Shown: in pieces, positions 5,973 through 13,192 of the stretch
Position numbering within the stretch: the first letter of the stretch is position 1
How the letters are laid out: each line of letters begins with the position of its first letter
Assembly: GCA_030740295.1 (NCBI GenBank)
Contig: JASLXP010000062.1
Coordinates: forward strand, 1-14,414
DNA from: Planctomycetota bacterium
Lineage (GTDB): Bacteria > Planctomycetota > PUPC01 > JACPCR01
Length of the DNA: 14,414 bases
Direction of reading: 5' to 3'
Notes under the pieces: generated by a model
The model's input: the letters and a program-made list of their open reading frames with translations, nothing else
What the model was told of the DNA's origin: nothing
The model's database searches: none
Program-made: the position numbers and the translations under genes

Positions 5973-7142
5973 CTATCGAACCAATTTCGCATCGGCGAAG
6001 TTCAGCCGGTCACCGATATCCAGACGCTGGCCAAAATCCACAAACAGCACGAGTGTGCGAACGCCCTTCACCTCCAGATCCAGTTTCTTTGGCGGCCGCC
6101 CGCCTTCGATCTCTGACTGGAACAGAGTCTTGCCGTCCCCGATCACCTGGCAGAGGACATGTCCCAATTGGCCAACAGAATCGTCTATGCCGACGTCTGC
6201 GACGAAGCGTTTGTACTTGCCGGCGATGGAGTAGGTGAGCCTGCAGCGGGAGTGGAGGGACAGGCCGCGTTTGTATTGCTTACCGTCCAGGCGGAGCGGA
6301 TCGCCGCGCAGGTTTTTGTCGACTGTGTAGTGCCAGACGATGTCAAAGAATGGCGTTTCACGAACGGACGCGGGCTGAAGGTCTGACAGGAAGACGACCT
6401 TTCCCAGGCTGTAATCCAGCACTTTGACCAATTTCAATTCGAGCGCGGTGGTGAAGCCGAGAGCAGATTCTGCTTTCAGTTGGCTGCCGATCAACTGGAC
6501 GCTCTTAGCCCAGATACTGTTGCCGAGGACGTCCTCGATCAGGCACTTTGGGGTTCCTCCTTGTGCACGGGGACGATAGAAAAGGATGCCTGCCAGTCTG
6601 TCCTTTGAGATAGGAAGAGTCTCGTTGTCCCATTCGAACTGGAGATTGTTACCGTCAAAGGAATGGGCCGCGCCATCAAGGCTGTCCAGGATGTCTTTCT
6701 TCGCGATGAAGGCAGTATCCATCTGGGCAGCCGAGTTCCGGATGGCTTTTATCTGGTCCGCCGACAGTCCGCTTTTGTACAGCAACTTCAGTGAAGAAGG
6801 CTTCATCTCAATCGAATGGCCTCCGGACATTCTGACCGAAGCTTTCTTGGAATCGAAGGATATCTGTTTCGCCTGCAGTATGGAGCCATCTGTGAGTTCA
6901 AGTGTGTAAAGGGATGCGGATGGTGCCTGCCTGTTACCAAAGACGATCTTGAGGACCTGTTCGATGGCTCGCCCTATCTCCTTGTCCTTGGTCTTGATTC
7001 GCAGGTTTTCGGCGTCGAGAGAAATGAGCGCGCCCTGTATGGGCTCTTCATCGAGAAGCCGGAATTCGGCTTCGTCTGCGTGAAGGCAGCCGAAGGTCGA
7101 ACAGAAGAGGAAGGGCAACATGGCCAGTGCATCCATTTTCAT
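5973..7142 (-). CDS. NPCBM-domain exported protein
   Basis: The 389-residue protein has an N-terminal hydrophobic segment (7-20), likely a signal peptide (possibly with Cys14 or Cys19 as lipid site, not a clear lipobox). The first about 250 residues contain beta-rich stretches (LDEEPIQGALISLDAENLRI at 30-49 and LTDGSILQAKQISFD at 83-97), looking like repeated small beta domains. The C-terminal part (about 252-389) is an NPCBM/NEW2 domain: FFDIVWHY (265-272), YKRGLSLHSRCRLTY (290-304), RFVADVGIDDSVG (312-324), IGDGKTLFQSE (334-344), DRLNFADAKLV (378-388). NPCBM domains are carbohydrate-binding-like beta-sandwiches. The start at 7142 is chosen because AAGG lies 7 nt upstream; the longer frame to 7196 is made from a palindromic repeat. 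It is the last gene after the three-gene envelope operon, 86 bp behind it, and may be co-transcribed. Confidence 0.85.
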   Translation of the reverse strand: MKMDALAMLPFLFCSTFGCLHADEAEFRLLDEEPIQGALISLDAENLRIKTKDKEIGRAIEQVLKIVFGNRQAPSASLYTLELTDGSILQAKQISFDSKKASVRMSGGHSIEMKPSSLKLLYKSGLSADQIKAIRNSAAQMDTAFIAKKDILDSLDGAAHSFDGNNLQFEWDNETLPISKDRLAGILFYRPRAQGGTPKCLIEDVLGNSIWAKSVQLIGSQLKAESALGFTTALELKLVKVLDYSLGKVVFLSDLQPASVRETPFFDIVWHYTVDKNLRGDPLRLDGKQYKRGLSLHSRCRLTYSIAGKYKRFVADVGIDDSVGQLGHVLCQVIGDGKTLFQSEIEGGRPPKKLDLEVKGVRTLVLFVDFGQRLDIGDRLNFADAKLVR

Positions 7143-7174
7143 TGGATTGCCTTGATTAATCTGCAATGGGCTGA

Positions 7175-7189
7175 CAGGCTTGCAGCCTG
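7175..7189. repeat. Short palindromic repeat (CAGGCT-TGC-AGCCTG)
   Basis: A perfect 6-bp inverted repeat with a 3-nt loop lies between the helical-repeat gene and the NPCBM gene. Its core CAGGCT matches the left arm of the hairpin at 3813-3833, suggesting one repeat type. It extends the NPCBM reading frame artificially upstream (MAAGCKPVSP), which misleads start calls. Confidence 0.6.
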
Positions 7190-7228
7190 CCGCCACGAGT
7201 TAAAACTGGGCATTTGAGCCACCACACA

Positions 7229-8272
7229 TCACGGGGCGTTCTCTTCCGCTGCGAGCTTTCTGAAATATTCCTGGATCGCGTTCTTGTAATGATCCGGGAA
7301 GTCGCGGCCGAGGGCCTGGAGCATTCGCGCCCTTTCTTTCTCGGGCAGGTTACCCCAGGCGCTGGCGCCTTTGAGACTCTTGTTGTCGACTCGTCCGGCG
7401 CCTTTCCCGCGAAGCACACTCGAATCAGCGGCAGGTGCCCCCTGGCCGCCAGGTCCTGGTTTGCTACCGCTCCCTCCTCCTCCGCCACCACCGCCGCCGC
7501 TCTGGTTCTCGATCTTATCGATCATCTTGTCGAGCCTGGCGATGATCTCCTTTTGCTCTTCTTTCACCTTTTCGCCTACCCGGTCGAGGGACAGCCGGCG
7601 TTTGACGTCATCCATGCTGCGGGCCAAATGTTCGAGGCCGTCTTCGTCGAGGTACTGAAGATCGAGCAGGAGAATTTCAGCCACGGCCTTGTAGCGTTCA
7701 GGGCCGCCTTCGATGTCCTGAACGATGCGGGTCAGCGTGTCGATGGCGTCGTCTTTGTGCAGAAGCCCAAATTCTGAGATGGCCCGGAAGAAGAGGAATG
7801 CGGCCGGATCGACCGATTCGTCCACCTCGAGGTCTGCGTAAACCCCCAATGCTTCATCATAATGTTGGACACGCGTCAGATAACGCGCTGCCTCGAAACC
7901 GACGTTGGTGGCAAGGAAGGGACCTGCTTCTTTTTTCAGCAGAGACTGAATGCCTTTGAGAACTTCTCCGGTTTCTCTGCTCTGCATGCTGTCTGCGAGG
8001 GCCTTGACATCTTTATGGGTCGAGCTGAATGCCTCGAACAGATTCTGAGAAGTCGATTTGCCGCTCTGCCAGGCGACATCCTTCTGATCTGCATCTTTGG
8101 AACGCTCCTTCAGCCATTGAGAGAATCGAGCTTTGACCTGTTCAGCCGTGGGCGCCTTGATGGGCTCGGGCTGGCGAAGAAACTGTTCCTGTTGGGCGGG
8201 CAGATCGATCTCGTACTGCTCTTGCGCCGTAATCAGTGCAGGGATGAAGATAAGGCCGATCAGCGATTTCAT
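7229..8272 (-). CDS. Exported helical-repeat protein with poly-Gly linker, third gene of the envelope operon
   Basis: The 347-residue protein has a signal peptide (3-16, cleaved near A16). Residues 40-255 are nearly all helical, with TPR-like pairs at about 120-220 (FEAARYLTRVQHYDEALGVY at 126-145 and FLFFRAISEFGLLHKDDAID at 159-178) and a coiled coil at 230-256. A nine-Gly run (259-267) and a Pro/Gly-rich linker then lead to a C-terminal segment WGNLPEKERARMLQALGRDF (306-325) followed by HYKNAIQEYFRKLA. I recall this C-terminal motif from uncharacterised PVC proteins but cannot name a family. It starts 8 bp after the previous gene, with AAGGAG overlapping that gene's stop, so translation is coupled. 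A scaffold in an envelope complex is a guess. The poly-Gly tract is encoded by GGC/GGT/GGA-type codons in plus-strand gcc-rich form. Confidence 0.75.
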   Translation of the reverse strand: MKSLIGLIFIPALITAQEQYEIDLPAQQEQFLRQPEPIKAPTAEQVKARFSQWLKERSKDADQKDVAWQSGKSTSQNLFEAFSSTHKDVKALADSMQSRETGEVLKGIQSLLKKEAGPFLATNVGFEAARYLTRVQHYDEALGVYADLEVDESVDPAAFLFFRAISEFGLLHKDDAIDTLTRIVQDIEGGPERYKAVAEILLLDLQYLDEDGLEHLARSMDDVKRRLSLDRVGEKVKEEQKEIIARLDKMIDKIENQSGGGGGGGGGSGSKPGPGGQGAPAADSSVLRGKGAGRVDNKSLKGASAWGNLPEKERARMLQALGRDFPDHYKNAIQEYFRKLAAEENAP

Positions 8273-8280
8273 AATGCTCC

Positions 8281-9972
8281 TTATTTGTTTTTACCGGTGG
8301 CCAGGTCGGTCGTGACTCTGACGATTCTTTTCTCGCGGACGGACAATTTCTTAATGGCCTCGCGAATTTCCGGAGTCAGGTCCTTCTGCGATTCCAGCAG
8401 CTTCGAAACGCGATCGGTTCGGTTATTCACTCGAATCTGCATCGAGCGAATCATTTTCAACTCGGCCAGCAATTCGATCAGCGCCGGGTCCTGTGGGGTG
8501 CCGTCCTGATCCTGCTTGCCGGACTGCTGTGCGGAGTTCTGGCGCTCCTGCTGAAGCGCCTCGATCATTTCCTCGAGCGCTTTCACGATGTCGATCTCCA
8601 CCGATTGAGTGAAATCGCCTGTATTTGCTTTTGCGAGAAGGGCGGCCACGGTCTTCATGTCTTCGCGTACTTCCATGATCGCTTCCGGGAATGCCACAGC
8701 CGTGCCTTCTTCTTTCAGAATGGCAAGCGCGGCGTTCGCCTGGTTCGCCAGGCCTGTTTCTACTTTGGAAAACGTCACCGCTTCCAGTTCTTCCGTTCGA
8801 GTGCGTTTTTCTTCAGGTATCTCTGAAAGCCGGACCGTGGCTTTGTTGATCACTTTCTGACGCTGCAGCATCCGGTGAAGGCGGGCCTCCAGCGCGGCCA
8901 GGATGGCGTCGCGCTCTTCCTCACGCAGTTGGCGGAGAATTTCTTCCAGCTCACGCCTTGCCTGCTCGAGCTTGGACAGGGCTTCCTTCTGGTCTTCCGC
9001 CGCGTCGTCACTTTTCTCTTCGTCGAGATCCTCTTTGGCTTCTTCCATCTCTTCGGAAGCCTCCTCAATCTGGCCTGCCCCCTCTTCGCCCGATTCCTCC
9101 CCACTCTCGCCCCCAGACTGTCCTTTCGAGCCCTGGCTCTGTGAGCCTTTCGAGCCCTGGCTTTGAGACCCTTTTGAGCCCTGGCTCTGAGACCCTTTTG
9201 AGCCCTGGCTTTCTGAGCCTTTCGAGCCCTGGCTTTGAGAGCCTTTCGAGCCTTGGCTCTGAGAGCCTTTTGAGCCCTGACTCTCCGATCCCTTCGAGCC
9301 TTCGCTCTCGGAACCTTCCGAGCCCTGGCTCTCCGATCCTTTCGAGCCTTCGCTTTCTGAGCCTTTCGATTCCTTCCCTTTGCTCTCTTTGCCAGACTGT
9401 TCGCCGTCGCTGTCCTCACCTTTGACATTCTTGGCGAGTTTTTTTGAACGGTTCGAAAGCTTCTTCTGACGCCGCGCAAGATCGGGAGTCTCAGAAATCC
9501 TGTCCTCAGTCTCAGTCTTCAATCGTTTCTGCTCCGCTATGATCCCGTCGAGTTCGCGAATCTGTGCCTTGAGTTTCTCGATCTCGTCCCTCAGGCGCTG
9601 TCCGCGCTCGCTTGAGAGCAACAGATTCAGTAGCGAGGACAGATCCTGTCGGAGCTCCTTCTGATTTTTTGAAGCGGTGCCGAGCTTGCCCACGTGCAGA
9701 AGCTCCACGAGTCGGGTGAACTGCAGCTCGATCATGTCTTCCTTTGACTGAGAAATCGCTTTGAGCAGTACTGCGGCCCGGTTGGCATCTGCACTGCGCA
9801 GGGATTCGGCCATCCGCAGCATTACTTTCTCAAGACGTTTGAATTTCTCACTGACCATCTCCTGGCGGTTGGCAATCCCATCCTCGTCAGTCGGTGCGGA
9901 TTCTTGTGCGTTCAAACCGGCGAAACTGAATCCGCCCATGACAAACAGGAAAGTGAGTATGTTTCGGTTCAT
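8281..9972 (-). CDS. Exported coiled-coil protein with ten 8-residue Ser/Gly/Lys repeats, second gene of the envelope operon
   Basis: The 563-residue protein has a signal peptide (4-22, cleaved near A22). A helical coiled coil (35-183) is followed by a low-complexity repeat region (about 185-300, with ten octapeptides at 204-283), an acidic stretch (300-330), another coiled coil (330-375), and a helical C-terminal domain. That last domain carries EEGTAVAFPEAIMEVREDMK (421-440), ALEEMIEALQQE (465-476) and LLAELKMIRSMQIRVNNRT (501-519). The latter motifs I associate with uncharacterised proteins of Planctomycetes and Verrucomicrobia found in similar clusters; no function is known to me. The start codon overlaps the stop of the DUF4175-like gene (ATGA) with GGGAG 8 nt upstream, so the pair is translationally coupled and probably acts together at the cell envelope. 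Confidence 0.82.
   Translation of the reverse strand: MNRNILTFLFVMGGFSFAGLNAQESAPTDEDGIANRQEMVSEKFKRLEKVMLRMAESLRSADANRAAVLLKAISQSKEDMIELQFTRLVELLHVGKLGTASKNQKELRQDLSSLLNLLLSSERGQRLRDEIEKLKAQIRELDGIIAEQKRLKTETEDRISETPDLARRQKKLSNRSKKLAKNVKGEDSDGEQSGKESKGKESKGSESEGSKGSESQGSEGSESEGSKGSESQGSKGSQSQGSKGSQSQGSKGSESQGSKGSQSQGSKGSQSQGSKGSQSQGSKGQSGGESGEESGEEGAGQIEEASEEMEEAKEDLDEEKSDDAAEDQKEALSKLEQARRELEEILRQLREEERDAILAALEARLHRMLQRQKVINKATVRLSEIPEEKRTRTEELEAVTFSKVETGLANQANAALAILKEEGTAVAFPEAIMEVREDMKTVAALLAKANTGDFTQSVEIDIVKALEEMIEALQQERQNSAQQSGKQDQDGTPQDPALIELLAELKMIRSMQIRVNNRTDRVSKLLESQKDLTPEIREAIKKLSVREKRIVRVTTDLATGKNK
9124..9363 (-). repeat. Ten tandem 24-bp units encoding GS(E/Q)S(E/Q)GS(K/E)
   Basis: Within the coiled-coil protein, residues 204-283 are ten perfect-length octapeptides of the form G-S-E/Q-S-E/Q-G-S-K/E. 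Codons vary synonymously between units (for example TCG/TCA and GGC/GGG), so the protein pattern is better kept than the DNA. The units at the N-terminal side carry more Glu, those at the C-terminal side more Gln. It is likely a flexible or hydrophilic linker. Copy number may vary by slippage. Confidence 0.93.
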
Positions 9973-12092
9973 TTGAGGAGCTCCCTGATTCGTTTTTTTC
10001 GAAGCTCTTTTGTCTCTCCGTCAATCTTCTTCTGAAGCTGGATGATTCCCCGAAGCAGTTCAATAGCTTCGTTAAAATCCTCCATTTCCAGCATGGCGGC
10101 GAGGACTTTTTCCATCTCAGCGATGAGCATCATAACGGATTCTGACGCCTCTTCCGCAATTGGCACCTGCCCGTGCTGTTTTTCCAGGGAGGCCGACAGG
10201 GCCTGAACGGTTTCCAGCATCGCCGGAAAACTGTTGGCGCTGATGTCGGACAACGGAATGCAGATGCCCTGGTCGAGGCGTCTGAGCAGTTCTTCATTTT
10301 CAATGCGATTATTCTGGATCTCGAGAAGGATGTCATTGAAAGACTGGGAAATCCCTGCTACTTCGTTCTGATTTTTTCGGCCGCCGATTAAGACTCGATC
10401 CGAATATAATTTGAGATTGGAGAGATCGGGTTTTTCAGTCTTGAGCTCGGTCTTGATGAATTCAAGATCGCCGTGGGATTCTCTGAGCTCCTCCAGGGCC
10501 CTCTCAAAGCGGCGGCGAAGGTTCAATTCACGGGCGCCGATCTGTGAGAGCAACTCATCCAGTGTCACGATTTCAAATGTGAAAAGCTTTGAGCTTCCCT
10601 CTTTCGGACCGGCCAGAGTATTTCCGTCGCTGGCGACCACCTGCAGTTGCAGTTTCTGGCCGGGCTTCAGCTTCAGGTTCAAAACATCAAACGGTTCTCG
10701 GAGCGGCATCTCTTTAAGTTGGGTCGAAGGCAGCCGAATGGCCTTCTCCAATTTTTCACTTTCATCGACCTGGTAGCGGAATCCGGCCGTCGCGATCCCG
10801 TACTCATCCTTAATCGACCCCGAGAAGGGGACAATCGCCTGAGGCGTGATGGACTGCCGAATCCCACGAAGGCTGGCATCAATTTCAGGCGCGCGATCCG
10901 GGCGGGCGATCAGGGTCAGTTGGGCCGCCTCTCGATTCTCAATGCCGTGGCCGTCGCGGAGGACGATCCCCATATTAGTGTTTTCATCGAGAGTGAACCC
11001 GAAGCTGAATTCACTCTCCGATTGTGGAGCGAATTCATGGCTGGCCTTGCCCAGCAGGTAACGAATTTGAGCGAGTTTCTTGTTGGCGCGGCCCTTGAAT
11101 TCCAACTCAGTACCCTGGGGCAGATTGTAGACGAGGGAATTGGCCTCGATGGTCTCGTTGGTGAGGCCCGTGTAGGGCGGGTACCGGCAGAGGATTTTCA
11201 GTTCGGTGAGTGTCGGCGGCGGCACCGTCTCGATGACAAACGGTCCTTCGAAATCATCGCCGCCGCGGACCTCGAATTCGACCGGCTCAAGCAAGCCTGC
11301 GAAGCGATGGACAAATTCCGCTGCGTGGTCGCCATCTGCCTTCATACCGACCTTAACCAGATAGGCGCGCCCCTTGCTGCGTGATTTCATCATCCGATAG
11401 CGAATCTGAACTTTGGAGGGGATTCGCTTTCCGCCGGCGAGCACCTTGACAGGAAAATCATCCCCACGAGCAATCAGGATGCGGCCGTCTTCGAAACCGG
11501 GGATCTGCAAATCGGTCTCGTGCGGCCATTCTGTTTCAGCGGAAAGCATAATATTCCTTTTAAACCAGATGCTCGCAGAATCCTTCGCAGCAAATACAAA
11601 AATCGTCCACGAGACCACTAGCCCGATTCCCAGCGAAAAGATCTGGTAAAGTCGTCCATAATCCAGCAGATGCGAGGAGCGCACTCCCTCTACCGCATTT
11701 TCGGCAGACTGCATGGCCTGCCTTGCCAGCGCGTGTGAAAAGGTCTGGTCGCCCTCGGAAATGCTCTTTTCCAATTCCAGGGCGGAGATCAGGCGCCCGC
11801 CGAGGGCCGGAGTCATGCTTTCAATCGCGAGGGCGAGCTGTGAGAATCTCAGGTTGGCAAAGAATCGGGGAATAAACGAACCAGCAAGAAAGATGGCCAG
11901 CCCAAGCACAGCAACGGCCAGGATGACGGTGCGAAATGCCGGCCTCATTTCCGTAGCGAAATCCAGGCCCAGGCTCAGCCAGCAGAACAGGGCGAGTCCT
12001 CCCAGAACTCTTGAGACGGTCTCGGTGAAAACGTAGAGCCGTATGCTGGCTCTAAGGCTTATCAGGATGGAATACAGGCGGCCTTGCAGCAT
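9969..12092 (-). CDS. DUF4175-like membrane protein with large periplasmic region and C-terminal coiled coil
   Basis: The 707-residue protein has three predicted membrane helices: about 28-46, 54-74 and 148-169. Between helices 2 and 3 is LALAIESMTPALGGRLISAL (86-105), a motif seen in DUF4175-like proteins. After helix 3 comes a long periplasmic part beginning SAETEWPHETDLQIPGF (184-200), with several Ig-like beta segments to about 510. The rest (510-707) is charged and helical, with coiled coils and a very basic end (KELRKKRIRELLK). The family is uncharacterised; PVC members often sit near DUF58 and MoxR genes. It leads the operon and its stop overlaps the start of the coiled-coil gene. No Shine-Dalgarno is visible at 12092, but the start gives a complete first helix. 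The divergent DUF58 gene begins 170 bp away, suggesting shared control. Confidence 0.8.
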   Translation of the reverse strand: MLQGRLYSILISLRASIRLYVFTETVSRVLGGLALFCWLSLGLDFATEMRPAFRTVILAVAVLGLAIFLAGSFIPRFFANLRFSQLALAIESMTPALGGRLISALELEKSISEGDQTFSHALARQAMQSAENAVEGVRSSHLLDYGRLYQIFSLGIGLVVSWTIFVFAAKDSASIWFKRNIMLSAETEWPHETDLQIPGFEDGRILIARGDDFPVKVLAGGKRIPSKVQIRYRMMKSRSKGRAYLVKVGMKADGDHAAEFVHRFAGLLEPVEFEVRGGDDFEGPFVIETVPPPTLTELKILCRYPPYTGLTNETIEANSLVYNLPQGTELEFKGRANKKLAQIRYLLGKASHEFAPQSESEFSFGFTLDENTNMGIVLRDGHGIENREAAQLTLIARPDRAPEIDASLRGIRQSITPQAIVPFSGSIKDEYGIATAGFRYQVDESEKLEKAIRLPSTQLKEMPLREPFDVLNLKLKPGQKLQLQVVASDGNTLAGPKEGSSKLFTFEIVTLDELLSQIGARELNLRRRFERALEELRESHGDLEFIKTELKTEKPDLSNLKLYSDRVLIGGRKNQNEVAGISQSFNDILLEIQNNRIENEELLRRLDQGICIPLSDISANSFPAMLETVQALSASLEKQHGQVPIAEEASESVMMLIAEMEKVLAAMLEMEDFNEAIELLRGIIQLQKKIDGETKELRKKRIRELLK

Positions 12093-12242
12093 GAAGACGT
12101 AATGAGTAATACGTTGAGTAAGGAATGCTCGATGCCCGATGAACTTGCTATATTACGGGGAGCCCAGTGAGGAGCAAAGGGTTAATGATAGATTTCGTTG
12201 CTGTCAGTTTGATTCATCGATTACGCACATGAGTTTCGCAGA

Positions 12243-12254
12243 ACTTTCGAAAGT
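12243..12254. promoter_or_regulatory. 12-bp perfect palindrome just upstream of the DUF58 gene
   Basis: ACTTTCGAAAGT is a perfect palindrome ending 8 nt before the DUF58 ATG. It overlaps the likely ribosome-binding region (AAAGTGAG). It could be an operator or a small mRNA hairpin affecting translation; neither is shown. The rest of the divergent region (12093-12262) holds a TATATT (12149-12154) as a possible plus-strand -10 without a good -35. Confidence 0.35.
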
Positions 12255-12262
12255 GAGTTTTT

Positions 12263-13162
12263 ATGACTGCAGAATCTGAACTCTTCGATCCGGAATTCCT
12301 GGACCGCTTGCGCGCGCTGTTCTTCAAACTGCGTAAACGTCGGCAATTGAAGAAGAAGGGCATCCAGCCCACGCCTGCGCCGGGCTTCACCCGTGAGTTC
12401 AAGGACCATCGGCAATACACGCCTGGCGACGATTTCCGTGCGATCGATTGGCGGCTGTTTGCCCGGCTGGAAAAAGTTTTCATTCGCATCTTCGAAGAGA
12501 TTCAGGAGTTTCATATCCACATTGTGGTGGACCGCAGCCGTTCCATGTTTGAGCCACATGAAGTGAAGCGGACCGTCGCTTTACAAATCTCGGTCGCTCT
12601 GGCCTATCTAGGACTGATTAATCAGCATCGGGTTTCATTGATGAGCATGTCGGAGGAAGTTCAGCGCGAGCTTCCTCCACTCAAGGGGCAGGGCCACATC
12701 CACAGCGTTCTCAAGACGCTGTCACAGATCGAATTCGAAGGCGTGACGGACCTGACCGGTGCGCTGAGCCGATTCCGCCCCGGCAAGGATCGCCGCGGGA
12801 TCATATTCCTTATTTCCGATCTGTTCGGGCGGTCACCCGAGCTGTCGTTTGAGGCGCTTTCGGCGGCGCATTCGTGGGGTGCGGAAACGCATGTGATCCA
12901 TGTGTTGCATCCCAACGAGTTGCATCCAGACCTGGAAGGCGAAATCCAACTGCTCGATGTCGAGACCCGCGAATTGCGGCGGATGTGGCTGACCAAGCGA
13001 GAAATGTCCCAATACGAGAAGACCTTCGAGGCATACATCCAGGAAATCAAGCAGGCATGCATGCGGCAGCAGCTCAATTACATGACATGGACGACGGACG
13101 ATTCTTTCGAGGATATGTTCCTGACCTTGCTCTCGCGAGGGAGCGCGCTGGCGGGCAAGTGA
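12263..13162 (+). CDS. DUF58-domain protein (von Willebrand A-like)
   Basis: The 299-residue soluble protein has the DUF58 signature FKDHRQYTPGDDFRAIDWRL (46-65) followed by a vWA-like fold. A metal-ion-dependent adhesion site (MIDAS) is visible as D90-R-S92-R-S94-M, with TDLTG (162-166) and SDLFG (185-189) supplying likely further ligands. It lacks membrane helices, unlike BatA. DUF58 proteins usually partner MoxR-family AAA+ ATPases and may act in protein maturation or envelope assembly; here no MoxR gene is in view. The start is placed at 12263 with GTGAG about 7 nt upstream. It is the only clear plus-strand gene and is divergent from the DUF4175-like gene, so it likely belongs to the same functional module. 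Its end converges on the metalloprotease gene, 30 bp apart. Confidence 0.94.
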   Translation: MTAESELFDPEFLDRLRALFFKLRKRRQLKKKGIQPTPAPGFTREFKDHRQYTPGDDFRAIDWRLFARLEKVFIRIFEEIQEFHIHIVVDRSRSMFEPHEVKRTVALQISVALAYLGLINQHRVSLMSMSEEVQRELPPLKGQGHIHSVLKTLSQIEFEGVTDLTGALSRFRPGKDRRGIIFLISDLFGRSPELSFEALSAAHSWGAETHVIHVLHPNELHPDLEGEIQLLDVETRELRRMWLTKREMSQYEKTFEAYIQEIKQACMRQQLNYMTWTTDDSFEDMFLTLLSRGSALAGK

Positions 13163-13192
13163 AAGGGCGCAAGTGCTCACATCTCCCGTCAC

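Noticed and set aside
5792..5992. 67-residue N-terminal extension of SmpB
   Set aside because: It does not resemble SmpB, and the likely smpB promoter lies within it; the start at 5791 gives the family length.
7143..7196. 18-residue N-terminal extension of the NPCBM protein
   Set aside because: It is encoded by the CAGGCT palindrome and has no ribosome site, whereas AAGG precedes the ATG at 7142 and a signal peptide follows.
7440..7510. Plus-strand poly-Pro ORF (PPPPPPPPP)
   Set aside because: It is the antisense of the poly-Gly linker in the helical-repeat gene.
8850..9479. Long minus-strand frame of Arg/Lys/Ala repeats (RARKAQKARA-like)
   Set aside because: It is the other-frame reading of the octapeptide repeat in the coiled-coil gene; it lacks its own start signals and the real frame has signal peptide, coiled coils and operon coupling.
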